From Phylloscopus collybita (Eukaryota; Chordata; Aves; Passeriformes; Phylloscopidae), in the NCBI GenBank assembly GCA_027886175.1, contig JAJNNQ010000075.1, positions 60,094,001 to 60,158,000 on the forward strand: a stretch of DNA of 64,000 bases, in the 5' to 3' direction. Position 1 is the stretch's first letter. Each line of letters opens with the position of its first letter. Shown one piece after another: positions 48,327 to 62,200 of this stretch. Both the position numbers and the translations under genes were made by a program. The notes beneath the pieces are model-generated. The model was not told the DNA's origin and ran no database searches. It was given only the letters and a program-made list of their open reading frames with translations.

Positions 48327-51300
48327 ATGCTTAGTAATTAAATGATATTAGCTTCAATTAAATTAATTGCCATCAGTATTTAAAAAAAAAAACAAAACAG
48401 AAAGAATCCACAGCAATTGTGGATGTTTCCCCTTACTCTTTCTTTTTTAAGGTGTAGTCTTTCTAATGTAGCTACCCTGAGCATGTTTAATCTGCAATGA
48501 AGGTTTCTGTCCAAAGTTCTTAGAGCCACACAGCTTATAGGTGTCAATCTGCAGCAGACCTCAGGCATGCACCGCCTTCCAGCAGCCTCACCTTCCACCT
48601 AAGCTGAGGTGTCAGCAGGGAAATGCCTGATTTTTGAATTAATTAGATGTTCTGCTGCTGCGCTCGTGGGCTTGGCTGAATTAATGAATTAGCAGGTTTG
48701 TGATTTCTGTGGAAGAAGAAGGTTACATGTTGGCTGTCCAACAGTTTTTTTTTACATGTTTATTTCTTGTAAGTTTAGGTTACTGAATGTGTGGCAATAA
48801 AAGCACTGATATGGGTAAGTATTCTATAATTATGATTATTTTCTGAATTACTTTGTTCCTTACAGCACTTTTCCCTTTTTATAACAGGATTTACTTTAGA
48901 GAGAAGTTTTTGGTGGCTCTTTTAGTGACTATCTAATTTACATGTTTTAATTCAGTTCAAAAACTTCAATACTGAGAAAAAGTATTTTTTTTTTCTTTCT
49001 ATCCCACTTCCTGTTATTGTTATTTTTTATGCTCTTTACAGTAGCACCCAGTGTCTGCTATTTGAAAGCTGCAAGAACAGAGTGAGACAAGTAGGGCTGA
49101 GAACATTTTCAGCCTGGCAGGCTTTGGGGTGACAGGGAGAGATGGAGAGGGGGCAGGGGAAGGATTGGCTGTTGGGACAGCAGGCTTCTCATTTCTGCAG
49201 CTCCTGGATGTTGCACTGGGCATAGGCATTCTTCTACTCTGGACCCCTGTTTTCATGTTGTTTTGAAGGGAGAAACGAGTGCAGATGTAGACTAACAAAT
49301 AGCAAAATCCTACTGCTTATGCCTATACAGAATACACAGAACAAACCTAAGTAAAGTAGGGAGTTGCTGTGAAGAGCTTTGGTGTACAATTGTTACAGTT
49401 TATTTTGGAAAGTGTATGTTCCTTACATGTTCCTGTATAGCCATTCTAGACTCTTAAAGTAAGTTTTTCTTAAATGTGCCGTATTGATTAAATCTTTAAT
49501 TTGCACAACCAAGTAGCCAGAGTGCTAAAAGAAGCACACCAAGTAGAATTTCAGTCAAGTTGATCTTATTATAAATGTCTCCCGTACTTCTAGTTCCTAG
49601 CAAATTGCTCACTGTAGTCATAAGGGCAAATGACTTGGATTTGAATCCCTCAGAGTAAAATAAGCCCTTTTAAGTACATCTAAGTGACAGCTGCATTTGC
49701 TGAGGATGGCCATACCTCCAGAAAAGCTTCATGTTGAATCCCCAGGAAGAAATGGTGATTGACTTTTATTTGTTCAAGTTTGGATAGTGTATCTTCTTTC
49801 CTGCCACTCATCTGACCTGGGGTGAACTGCCTGACATTGTGTGGACATATTTTGTGGAAAGGCTGTAGTCCTCTGGATTAGACCTTTATTAGAGAGGTCT
49901 TACATGGAGGAGTTTAACAGGGAGCAGTTTAGCCAGGAGGAAGCCCTTGGTCATACAGTGGAAAAAAAGATAAACAAGAAGGGTAGGTACTTCTTTTTAA
50001 AGCAGGTGGTGAGTAGCAAGAAGTATATAATCTCCCTGCCCAAACAGGACTGGGTGGAAATCACCTTGCTTGCCTCCCCATGTTTTGTACAGTTGGTAAC
50101 AAGCTTTTAGAGCTCATGAAGTAACCATGCTGGTAGGTTAAAAATAATCAGGAAATATGTTGCTAAGTACACTAGGAGTTTGTTGAGATAGTATTTTATT
50201 TAAATAGAAATTATTAATTAAATCAGTAATTCTTAAGCTTGTTTTTCTGTTCTTTAAGTGCCCTTTTGAGGCAAGATTCCTGTTTTTTCAGGCTCGGCAT
50301 TCAAAGTGTAAATCTAATGTTGCATTTCTGCCAAGTGTTGCAGGCTTTTCTTGGGAATGGTGGCTTTGGATCAAAGTGTTTTTTCACTGACTGATGGTAC
50401 ACTTTCCCACATGGCCTAGGTTAACTTTGAATTTCTGGGGTTTTTTAAGCAAGCAGTAGTGTTGAGGAATGATTTATGGGAGCTTGAAAACCAGGTGAAC
50501 TGGCTGAATGGAAAATTGGACAGGACTTTTAAGACATTTCTTTAGTTTTCAGGCCTGCTGCCTGTTATTCCTGCCAATGGTAAAAGGGCCTTTAGTTGAC
50601 CTCTTCCATTTCTTTGAAGGTTGTTTTTGACTGTTTTCTGTACTGATATAGGAGAAAGTTCCCGAACAAGTTTACATTGTGCTACATGTCCCTCCTTGTT
50701 TCTTTTCTTTAAATCTCAGACTACAAGTATGTGACCCATGGGGCACAAATAAATTGCAGACTTAGTAAATCACTGGCAAGTTCAATGTATGCTAATGTTT
50801 CTTAAACAGATGCAGGTATCTCTTTTAGGTCTAAACATAGGAAACCTGGGTGTCTAGTGAAGTACGTAACTTTTATGTTAGACAGTTGTTTATATAATAC
50901 AGTATAAAATTTTTATAAGTTATCTGGGCACTATTTCAGCAAAGTAGGTTAGCACATGCTGAAATCCAGCTATTACGCACTATCTGTATTTCAGCATAGG
51001 GTTATGTGTTCAAGGGGCTTTCCAGGTAAGAGTTAAAGAATTTACAAGTTTTTTTCCTTGATTTTTTTTTTTTAAATTTGAAAAAATCTCTATGGCTAGA
51101 GACTTAGTTGTGCTGTATGAATTGTTTCAGGTTTATTCTTCATGTCTTTGCAAGTAATGTTTGCTTGGGGTAATTTTTTTCTTCCTAGGCAGTTATTATC
51201 TCAACATTATCACTGTTAAGTCTTAGTTAATAATTGATAATCTGTCACTGAGCAAACTTTTTCCAGGGCAAGGAAGAAGGTCGGAAAGAAACCATTTGTT

Positions 51301-54300
51301 CTCTGAAGTGATAGAAACGTTTGGACATGTCTGTTTAGTTACTTTTGAATGGCTAATAAAGGTGTGTCAGGTGATCTGGCAGTGGGGGTCCTCCATGGGT
51401 TGCTTGATGCTAGAAAGCATCAAAAACATTGCTTAAATTTTGCTTAAGTGTGTTCTCCTCTATTCTGGGCTGTTGATGGTGATGAAAAGCAGTATATAAC
51501 AAGAGGGGGTTTTTTTTCTGTTTCAGAGGATTTTGGTGGTTTTCAGACCTGTGAAGTTGCACTGAACTCAGCAAAACTGTTTCTGAGGCATAACATAAAC
51601 CCAGAGAAAAGTGGGTGTCCTGGGGTTTCCCCAGGTGACTTCTAAAGTGACAAACTCCAGAGGACTTTGCCTGTTAGCTTTACACTGTGGCAGGGGTCAG
51701 ACAGCTTGAGGTGCCTTTTGACAAGCCTGGAAAAGAAACTCTCAGGAAAGAAAGAAAGAACTGTCCCAGGCTGGGGTGTATACTGATGGATATTTTATAG
51801 TTTCTTTTGAACATTTGTGTCTGGAGTAGCTTCACAGGGCCACTGAAGCTGTTGACAAACTTAGAGCATCTGTGATGCCTGTGCTTATCCCTTTGGCTGG
51901 ATGTCTGAGCAGTAGGTGGATGCAGTAGTTTCTGATGGAGCTGTGTTGCACCCTGAATGTCTGTGTGACACAGGTGTGCCACACAGCTGCTTCACTAGCA
52001 TGAAGTTTTTGTTTTCTGCCTGGGTGTAGCCATTGGCTTTGCAGTGTTTTTTCCTGACACGTTAGTGTAAACATTTCATTGTGTGAACAAGCGGTATGAG
52101 GAAGGGAAGCTGTCACAAACCTTGGTGAGAGCTGCTGTCTTATGGAGATGTGTGCAGCAGGAATAACAGCCTGATGGGGCAGGGCTGCAGGGTGGGAAAG
52201 GTAACTGTGGCTCCTAATGGCTTTATGCTGGCCATGACCTGTGCTGTGAGGCATTGGGTCTCGCATCCTTTGATAAAGCAACTGCTCATGACCTACACAC
52301 CCATCCGGATTCACCCACCCCTTGGCTGGCCAAGGATGAAGGCTGTCAACAGCTGTTTTATATTAAGCTCTTCAATTTCAAAACCAGTTGCCTTTACCCT
52401 CAGTGAGTTGGTTAGGATCTCCTGAACAGACATATCTCCTGCATGTCTTTTTTTGGTGGCCAAGCCTTTAGATGTGCTACGTGAATCCTAACGAGAAGAG
52501 CTACAGGCCTGTCTGTCAGCAAATACACAAGGCACTCCAGTTTCTTAGCCAGGGAACTCTTTGCTTTACTTCTTGCTTTTCAGCAAATGGAAGACCTCCA
52601 GGATTTATTAAACAATTCCTAATAATTATTGTTTGCAATTGTATTTTGAGTATTTCAGCTTGACTTATCATTTCTGTACATGGAAATACTCTTTCCACAC
52701 AGTAAGAGAGAATCTGGTCTCACAAACTGCTTGTCTGCAATTTCTCACAGAAACAGTGCAATAAAATATGAAGTAAATGACTTCTAGAATAATACAAAAA
52801 AGTATCTGAATGAAGGTCTGTATCAAGAACTTCTTGAGAATAAAATCTTGGCTGTGGGAGAAGTTTCTTTAAAATACCTTAGGAAAATCTCCGCCTTTTA
52901 AAAAGAAATTTAAGTGGTAAATGTTTGGAGGAAGCCACGTTGTCACACCCCAAACATATCTCAAAATTATCTAATAACGTGTGAAAAGCTTTTTTTTTTC
53001 CTATCTCTGTCTTACCAATGATGAACTTATAGGAGTATGGAGAAAAGTCATCAGAGGATAAAATGATTAATACCTATCATGGGTAATAATGAGTTATCAT
53101 TTTCATTTTCCTTCATCAAACAATTACATTCTAAAAATGTTGTGATTCTCTTATTCTCATGGTAGGTTTTTGTTTCTTGTTACACCAAATTATGTACTTG
53201 AGTTGATTACAGTAGTGCAAGAACAACTAGAATACTTCCAGTCATACTTTATTACTTTTAAACTCAGTGCCACTCATGCAAGAGAATCCCTGCATTCTTT
53301 CAGTCTCCTTAAGACTGAAGATTTAATTTGTTCTATGTTTACCCAGTGAAGTATGACAATGTGAAATATACAGTTCCAAAATAAAATTATATCCCCATAA
53401 TCTCTTCTTGTTATTCTGTGCCTTTTGCTGATTTGCAATTACAGAATTCAGTAGGAAATAAATTATTTCAAACTGATATCTTGCAAAATCTCAGTGAATG
53501 GAAAAGTGGGTTCCCTATAGGTTATGTAACATTAATGAGATTTGTAGTCATTAAAAAGGGGTTTGAAAATGTGTATAGTCAAGACATTGTGATAAGGTGA
53601 GATGGAAAAAAATAATGTACCAAAACAAAAAGTGAAAAAGGATTTTTTTTTTTAAACTAAAAAATGTGAATAGAGATTACTACTCTTGGCTTTACTTCTG
53701 GTTCCCACTGCAGGAAAACATGGCTGACATGTCCACTGAAAATTAGGGACTGCCTTGTCCTAAACAGAACAAATTTTTGTCTATTTTGTCTTTGCAGTAA
53801 GTAAGCAACATTCTTAAAATTAAGTCATTGCTTTGGTGGTTAAAAGGGAAGATTACGACATGGTTGAAAATACAATAAAAGATGGAAATTTTGAAAAGCG
53901 TGGGTTGACAGTTTTGAACTTTATTGAATCCTTTGATTGGGAGTTACTTTGATGTTTGAAGTTAGCAATATTGTCTCCAGGATGAGCAGGCTGGTTTTAA
54001 AGGGATTATCTTATGTGACAAGTACCAATATTGAAGATTGATTCTATGCTGGATTTACACATTTGTTGACCTACTAATTCTGAGAACTCTTAAAACAAAC
54101 ACTAAGGAATTAGTAGGGCCTTCATTTAAACTCACAAAGACTTTTGTGAAGTGGCTTTCTCAGTGAGTAGCTACACAATATGTGTTTAAAAAAGACTACC
54201 ACCGACTGTGGGCTAAGAAATGAGGTATTTTTAATGCTAGCAGGAGAATCAAATGTTAAAAACCCCAAACTGAAACTGCACAGCACTATTAAATTGTTCA

Positions 54301-54879
54301 AGTGTAGGTCTGGCCACCCACAGCCAAGTTTTAAATTCCTCAACTTAAAAAATTATTTATGATGAGCATGTTAATGTACAACAAACTCAACAGCCCTTCT
54401 CTAGTGAGTGATAAATGGTAAATGCTGTAGGGTTTTCATTGAGAAGGAGCTGAATTAGCCAAAAAAATACTTCCTCTCTCTTCTACAAGATAGGACTGCA
54501 CAGATCCTGCCCTCTTAGTTTTTCAAACTGGGCAATTTTAATTTCAGCATGCATGCTGATGTTCAGCTGGTTACAAGTGTCTAATTATTGTGATTATATG
54601 CATGCAGACTTCATCACTTTTTTTTTTCCTCCAAATGGAGCTGGCAGTGCAAGATGAGCTTGGCATTTTATCTACTGTATAATTTGCTTGTTTTTATGCT
54701 TAGTGTAACAGCTTGCTGAATGAGTTGCCGTAGTGAGATGTAGATAAACAACTAGGGGAGGGTGGGCACCCAGCCCGGCAGGTTCCAAGTGGTCATTGCA
54801 CATATCTGAAAGACCTGTCAAACAGGCAAGGGAAGGCCAAAAAAGTGAGAGCAAATTCAGAAGTAACTTTTGCTATTTG
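48327..54879 (+). other. CARMIL1 intron 2, fourth segment
   Basis: About 6.5 kb of unique-looking, mostly AT-rich DNA. The longest frame (51832-52314, minus, 160 codons) sits in locally balanced composition and shows no recognisable domain or splice context. A 16-base palindrome lies at 54544-54559. Confidence 0.6.
54544..54559. repeat. Perfect 16-base palindrome
   Basis: TCAGCATGCATGCTGA is its own reverse complement. A second ATGCATGC core follows at about 54598. Confidence 0.85.
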
Positions 54880-56260
54880 GTCACCTGAGGTAATTTTTTT
54901 CCCTCATGGAAGTGATTCCTCTCTGGGTGAATGACATCTGTTGATGAAGATGTCCCCGTGGTGGCCATGGGTGTGCTCAGCTGGTCTTTCCTTGTGGGTG
55001 GTGGCTCCTCATCTGGCAGTGCCTGCTTGGAACACACAGGGGTATGTGGGGAGGATGTCCATCACCTGAAGTCATGTGCCCCACCATTTTTGGGATGGAA
55101 GCAGCCAAGGATGGTGGCATTATTCTGAGAGCAGACCTGGCTGCCACCCTGCCACCAAGGCCACTGCAGGCTTGTTTACTGACATATGGTTATAACCAAC
55201 TCTCTGAAAATCTAAGATGACTTCAGTCAAAAAGAAGTATGTAAATGAAGTCCTGTCTGCCCCACTGGGACAGAGTGGGAGGCAGAAGCACCTCAAAAGT
55301 CATCTGCTGTCAGGACATGGTGGTGGCTCCTTGCTCATCCTGTTGTTGCACTTGATGAGAGGCAACAACTTGTGCCTGACGCTCGCTGCTGCTCTCTGCA
55401 GTTGCACAGCAGCCCCCTCACGTTTGCAGCCTGGCTGTGTGTGTCACAGAACATGTGCCTGGCATCAGTTCTGTGTTTACTTCCTTGGTAGCTGCACGTG
55501 GTTTGCAGTTGATGTGGAGAAATTTATTGGAGGCCACTACCACGTTCATTTTAACAGCTTCCTTCGCCACAGATACCAGACAGAAGGTGGTGACTGGATG
55601 CCAAAGGCTGATGATTTTGGTTTCTAGCCTCACAGAGAGTTTGTGACCAGTCCATGTTCATAGATGGAACTCTGCAACTTGAGTCAGACCAGGTGTTAAT
55701 CCTGGCCAGTGTCCCAAATAGGGGTGAAGGCTCTCCAGAGCCCTACTTACTGCAGCTGTGCTGGGTCTTGCATCAGAGAGCCTCATTACTCCTTCTCCAC
55801 TGTTGGACTCATCCACCTTCCCCCTGCTTTGCATACACCAAGGCTGAGGGGTGATGCAATGAGATAACCCACTCTCAAGACTTGGCCAAGTTGTTCTCAG
55901 CACGAATCACGGGACAAAAGAATTCTGTGTTAATCAATTTACTCCTTGGGAAGCTGATTAGTCACCTGTCATGGGGTCTGTGGCAGGCCAGGAGGCAACT
56001 TCCATGACCTGCATGAAATGCTTTTGTGTGCTGCTTGGGTGTCTCAGCATTGCTTGAGTGTTTCTGTACAGGGCCATGCTCTAAAACAGCCTGCCAAGGG
56101 CTGTTACAATCAAGTGACAGGACAGCACATTACAAAACCAATGCATTCTGCCTGCTTTTTTGGGCATGACCCTAGACAGAGCACAGGCAACTGTGCTAGG
56201 AGCTTTCCTTCTCTCACCAAAGAGAAGATTTCAAACCTGTGCAGCAGCACCTCCTGAATT
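54880..56260 (+). other. Cluster of plus-strand open frames in intron 2, origin unknown
   Basis: GC content rises and four consecutive plus-strand frames appear: 54931-55128 (65 codons), 55217-55627 (136), 55654-55854 (66) and 56018-56257 (79). None has a recognised domain, and all begin at arbitrary ATGs. The residues near the end of the 136-codon frame (VEKFIGGHYHVHFNSFLRH) look more protein-like than the surrounding translation. It may be a decayed transposon or retrocopy, or chance. I do not assign a function. Confidence 0.2.
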
Positions 56261-59200
56261 CTGTTTTTCCACTTGACCTTTTTCTGGGTTAGGAGATGAA
56301 AAGTTTGTGATGCTTGTGGTTGTTCTTAGAGCAGTGGCTTGGTTTTGTGTTCCAATTTTATAGCTTTTAGAGTGAACTCTGGTAATATATCCAAGGTTTT
56401 CTTGCAAGACTGAAGTCTGTGTTCAGAATAAAATGGGTTTTTATATAACTCTGATATTAACATCAGGATGTGGGATTTATGAAAGCCACTGGATATTATG
56501 AGACTTGGCAGCAAAATAGTGAAAGGTAGGTTAACATCCCTTCACAATTCTGCCTGAAGTGAGCTCATGGAAATTCTCAGTTACCTCGAAAAGGTCACTA
56601 GCTTGCAGTAGGAATCCTTGGCTTGTGGCAATACTGCAGTTTGTTCATGTTTTGTGTTTTTGAAATTTCTAGCTTTGCAACAGGAAATTAGTGTTTTCTT
56701 ATCTGAAATTAAAAAAAAAAAAATCCCCAACAAACCAAAATGGTCTTTTGGGAAATATCCACAAAATAAAAATTCTGAAATACCAGTGGGTGTTGAAATG
56801 TTGAATTTCAGTAATGGTGTTAAATTTTAAGAAAATAATTAATAGTTTAAGGTACTAAGGTACTAAATAGAGCTAAGACGTGTCTATTTGTGAATACAAA
56901 TATAGAGGGCAAAGCAATTGACATAGAAATGTCAATGTCATTTTCGTTTTAAATGCCTACACATCCCTACATCTTTCTCTGAAATGCTGAGCTTTTCATA
57001 AAGTGTTTTGATGGTGTTTGTTTGTGGTTTTTCTGGTTTTTAACTTTTTTTTTTCCACCAAAGTATTCATATGAAGTATTTTTAACAGTTGGTCTCTTTC
57101 TGTCTTCTGCCCCCTCCCCTTTTCTGATTTTCTCATGTGCCATATGCTACATGTCTTCCTGCAAGATCACTGGGGATAGATGATGTCTAAATATACTTTT
57201 TCTCAGTTTTAGCAGAGTGTGGCTCTGTTCCTAATTAGGACTTGAATGCTCTTCAGGATAAACACGTTAAGGAATATGATGCCATTTGTGAAATGGCTCC
57301 TTTATGAATATGGGAGGTGCTTTGAGCCTTCATCAGAAGCAGCATTTCTCCTAACTGTCTCAGTATTTCAACTGAATAATATACCAGCCAAAACCATGGG
57401 ATATTAAGTAATATGGTTATAAAACAAATGTTTCTGCTTTTTAATCAGATTCCATATGCACAGTATATTCATGTTCTTTTATGAGTTGTATATCCCCTGA
57501 ATACGGAATTCAAGGCAGATGTATGTTTGGACTGCCTTTAAAAAACCAAAGTTGACTTAAGAAAAAGAAATTTCAGACAAATATACTAAACACATCCAAA
57601 CTGTCTGTTAAACTTCCTCTCATACTGATTAAAGCAGTTCCTCTCGTGTGTCCTACTACAATGCACCTTTCATAGTTCTGTTTCTCCAAAGTATCTAGTC
57701 TTACTTGCAAGGCCATCCTTTGAAACTTGTTTCTAGTTCCATTTCTCTCTCAACAATGTCTGTCCTATTCCATAGCATTTCTAAATCAGCATTTCTTATC
57801 TCAGAGTTTGCGTACAGATGCATATTATGTGAGACTTCTTTCGGGCTTTGACAATCCCCTACAAATCCATTTCCCACAGTGTATGATCTCTAAGGTGTGT
57901 TAATGCCGACACATTGCAGGAGCCTGGTCTGTGGGAAGTGTCTGGTTTAATGCAGACTGCCCCATGGGTTTGTGCTGCATTGTCCTTTGATCTTGAGCAG
58001 GACCTGCTGCTGGTCCCTCAAAGCAGGTGAGGCAGAGCCATAAACTGAGGCAGCTGCTGGAATTGCCGGGTGGAATCGGCAAAGCACATATGCACTGCCT
58101 GTGTGTTTCCTGCCTAGATAAGAGCAGGACATTTGATTAAGCTGTGTTCTGCCCTGCTCTGAAAAAAGCACCAGTTTTCAGTGTGACCTATTCTTCTGTT
58201 ATTTTTGACTATAATGAGAAATCCAAAAGCAAATTCCCACAGTTTTGGCTAGGGATTCTTGGGTAAGCCTAAACCTCGCTAGCTTGGACACTAGAAACTG
58301 TAAAGTACAGAAAGGAGGAGGTGAAGCTGTGAACAGTAGCTTCATAACAGTGTAGCTGGGCTGATTTATCAGCTAGTTCATGTTCTTCTGTATGCTGCAG
58401 TTCATGCCATCCAGGCACAGCTACACATTGCCCAAGGCACTGTCCCTTCCCAAAGCTGTAAAATAGGCAAAGTAAGGAAGGATTATCAGGATTCTCTGAA
58501 GTATAGGGACTTGTTTGGTTTTACTGGCAAGGTCCTGAACAAATTGAGGTTTTGTACATCTCTGTCAGGCTCTGATCTGTTAGACAATACAGCCTATTTC
58601 TAGCTTGTATCATTCAGTAGATGAAGAACATGGGAGTAAGTAAAGGGATGCCAAAAATTACAAGCCTCTTGATAGAGTGGTGTGTGTATAGTAAGTTCAG
58701 GGAATGGCAAGCAAGTTGCCTTTGCTCTCCTGGTTTTTGAGGTGTCCTGCATGTCATAGACTTGGGAAAGAACAGATTTCTCTGTGAGATCCCAAATGCA
58801 GCCAAAAATGGTTTAAACTCTAGATTACAATTATTGCAGCAGGCTGTAGGGAAGTGCAGTATGTATCTTTATGGCTAAATTTTTAGTATTTCTATGAATG
58901 CTGAAGCATTTATGTCTGGCAGTTGTGTGCTGTTTGAAACTCCAGGGTAATCTTTCTTTAGCAGAACTAATAAAAGATGGACTGATAAGAAACTGAAATC
59001 TGCTTGCACTTAGTACATGAACTTGATTTTCTGCTTCTTTACCATCTTGCCATTTTACTTCCTTTGTTAGTGAATGTGAACTATTTTTAGGGGATGTGAA
59101 CTATTATGGATTTGTATGGTATGGTATTCATTTCATTATAATGCTCTTTCTGACAGCACTTTTTTCCTGCAACAGGGAAATCTAGAAGTGTAGTGGGGTT

Positions 59201-62200
59201 TTGTTTTAAATACTGGTAATGAATAAATAAATAAAAATTGATTATTTTAAAATGCATGTTATTTCAATGTGGATTTCTGAGCTTATTGTTTATATAAAGT
59301 AAACAATAACTTAGAGTTTGGGAATGTTATTGTTCCTGTTACTGCGATTTACTGGAATAAATAAGTTCAGATTTACTGACTCATTTTAAGGATATTTTGA
59401 TTCTTTTTTTTACAAGTTGAGCAACTGTTCTGGGGTTGTTGTTGTTGTTATTGATTATGTTCCATTACTGCTCACATCATCCTTGGCAGCTATTTCTGTC
59501 CACCTTACATACCATGCTGTTCTGAATCCGTGCATGTGGGTGGGTGTTTTTTGCTAGCCATTTTTTCAAGACTCATCTTAAATCTTTTTCCTACCATTTC
59601 ATCTACCATTCTTCAGCTTCCTAATGAGATGCATTAGTGGGAATGTTCTTCTATAACTGAATTGAGGTATAGAATTTTGCTTTGTATGTGTATCTGACAT
59701 GAATTCTGTAGGTCCAGGAGGTAGTCTGTGAGAACTGAATGTGCTGCTGGACCTACCTGCATGGAGCTGGGTCTGCCTGCACCTACAGACCTTTGGAGTC
59801 TCAGGTGTCTGGTAGGACTGCACAAGAATTTAATAGAAATCCCACCAAAGACAAATAGTAATAGGAAAGGCTAGTCTGTGGGGAGTAAGAAATCTGGGCA
59901 TTGAAGTAGAATTTAGATGTGTAGGGTATGTCTTACATTAAAATCAAGATCTTACAGTGCCATTGTTAAAATTCACTTTTTCTAATTCTTATTAGACCTC
60001 TCTCTTCCTCAGTGAGGCCATTGTTGCATTTCAGCTGTGTAATGCATTAACTAAACTAGTGCTACATCCCCTTAATTCTCTGCCACTTTGAGGAGAAGGT
60101 GTGCTGGAGGTTGCTGCCCTGAACCCCATCCCAGGACTTGTTCCTGCAGAGATTCTTGATGCCTTTGAGACTTGATCTGAGCAAGGAAGTGTAACATAAT
60201 TTGAAACAAAAAACAAACAAAGCAACGCTCCTTCCCCTTCCCAAAAATGAATCTCTTCTAGTGTAGGCATATTTAACTGAAAAGTTAGTGCAGGCTTCAA
60301 GTCTTCTGACAAATTTTACTATACAACCACCTGTTTGAATAAGCTCTTGTGGAAGAGGAAAGAGGCACTTGCATCAAAATCTCTTAAAAATATTGATCAA
60401 TGAAAAAAACCTTTGCAAGAGTGGTCTGGTTCATTGACTCTAGTTTCTGCTGTTACAGGCACATCACATCATAATACAATGCTCATGTGTTAACCAAACC
60501 CTCTCTGTAAGGTTCTTGCCTCTATTGCACCCATCCTTTGTCTTGCTTTCCTGGTGGTAAGGAGTATTCCAACTTCTGACACATGTTGTTGGTAGTTTAA
60601 CCATACTTGGTTCTAGTCCCAGTTAAAATAATTGAAAATTTAAGTAGTTCTTGTCTCTTTCAAGATTTACTGAATCAGTAAGAGAGATCTACAGTCCCCC
60701 TGAGCTTTTTCTGGTGAGCTGTCATGACCTCTCCTCTCAGCCATTTGCTGGTGAGGCCTTTAGGCTTAATGCTGAGGATTTTTGTGTCAGTGTCTGAGGT
60801 GAAATATTGACTCATGTAATAGTCTGGTCTCTATCTGGCTTCATTTTGTCTCTCATAACAAGTTTCCTATCCACATTAGAATTACTCATTTCCACCTCCA
60901 GCACGCTCAACAACCCTGGTGCATGTTTTAGGGTACTCAGCTGTGTTAAAGCTAACATTTCTTTCACCTGAATCTTGTAATATTTCCCCCATTTAGAAAA
61001 TGAGCTACAACATTGAAAAATAAAGCCATGTTGGTCTGATGTGATTTTTCTCATGGGTGTTGGCAAGCTGATGTTGTGTCTTATTCTGCCTTCCTTTAGA
61101 CTTTCTTTAGTGAGGCTTGCCTTTACAATGTGTTCCAACACCCTTTGTTTATACTGAGGTGTTTTTTTGTGAGCAGTAGTTGTCTGCATGACTTGGCTTT
61201 GCTTACCACTTCCTCTTGAAGTATTTTTTCAAATCTAGTTAATGTGTTCATTGAATATTTTCAGATGATATACCACCCTATACTTAATAGTTTTATTAAA
61301 GCCCTTGGACCTAGTCCTGCAATTTCATTTGTCTGTTCTTTAAGAATCCACTGATGATGATTACTGAGGTTTTTCTAGTTTTGAACGGATTAAGCTCTTT
61401 GAGTTTCCCTGCTGTTTTCATGTTCTTTGCCTTACAGGCATCTTGAATTTCCCAGGCTGTAAAATAAGAAAGTGAATTTTGAGACTATTGAAAGTGGGCT
61501 GTAGGGCATCTTCATGTTGGATGCTCTGCACAAGTATTGTGGGATGCCTAAGTGAAATTTTCATTTGATTGTTTAAAAGTAAGCATAGCAATGCCATGGA
61601 AGATATAAAACTATGTCTTCATTTTCCTTTTCACCCTGATGGAAAACTTCTCCTGCTCTTCCTCCACACGGTTCTGTGTGCTTGTTCATGCTAAGCAGGA
61701 GTGGCAATAATTCCTCTTGCCAGTGCACGCTCCACCATTCAGTGATGTACCATCCACCAGGCAACTCTGCCAGCCACTTTGTCCTTTTGCCCACAAGGGA
61801 AGTTGTGCTTGTGCTGCTGCTGTGCTGAGGTTTTTCAATAAAAAACCAAAATAGGCAGCAATTTATCTGCTATGTCTCAGGGTTTTGCCAGGACAAACGA
61901 GGCAAAGCCACACATCTGGGTATTGAAATGTGGTGTTTCTCAACAGATGATAAACCCCAAAAGATGTTCTCTGAATGTGTGTCGTAAGGCTAGGAATGGG
62001 TTAGATGTGAATGATGAAGAGAGCCAGGCTGACTCACTCAGACAGATTTAAATTACTAGTGTAGTTTCTGTTCACAGTGTGTTAAAGTCCGTTCAGATTC
62101 ATAAACACCATTTTCCCAGCCAGTGAGGTGAGTGAAACCTGTTCGTTTCTGGTTTCCTGCGGAATTACAGAGTGGGTAAGAGTAGATAAGATAAAAAGAT

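Noticed and set aside
47833..48341. Open frames that look gene-like (Gly/Glu/Lys-rich)
   Set aside because: They are part of the CR1 copy at 47770-48326.
49625..49665. TTTGAATCCC motif resembling a tRNA T-arm
   Set aside because: No acceptor, D or anticodon arms can be folded around it.
51832..52314. 160-codon minus-strand frame
   Set aside because: No family residues or splice sites. This length can arise by chance in a 64 kb window.
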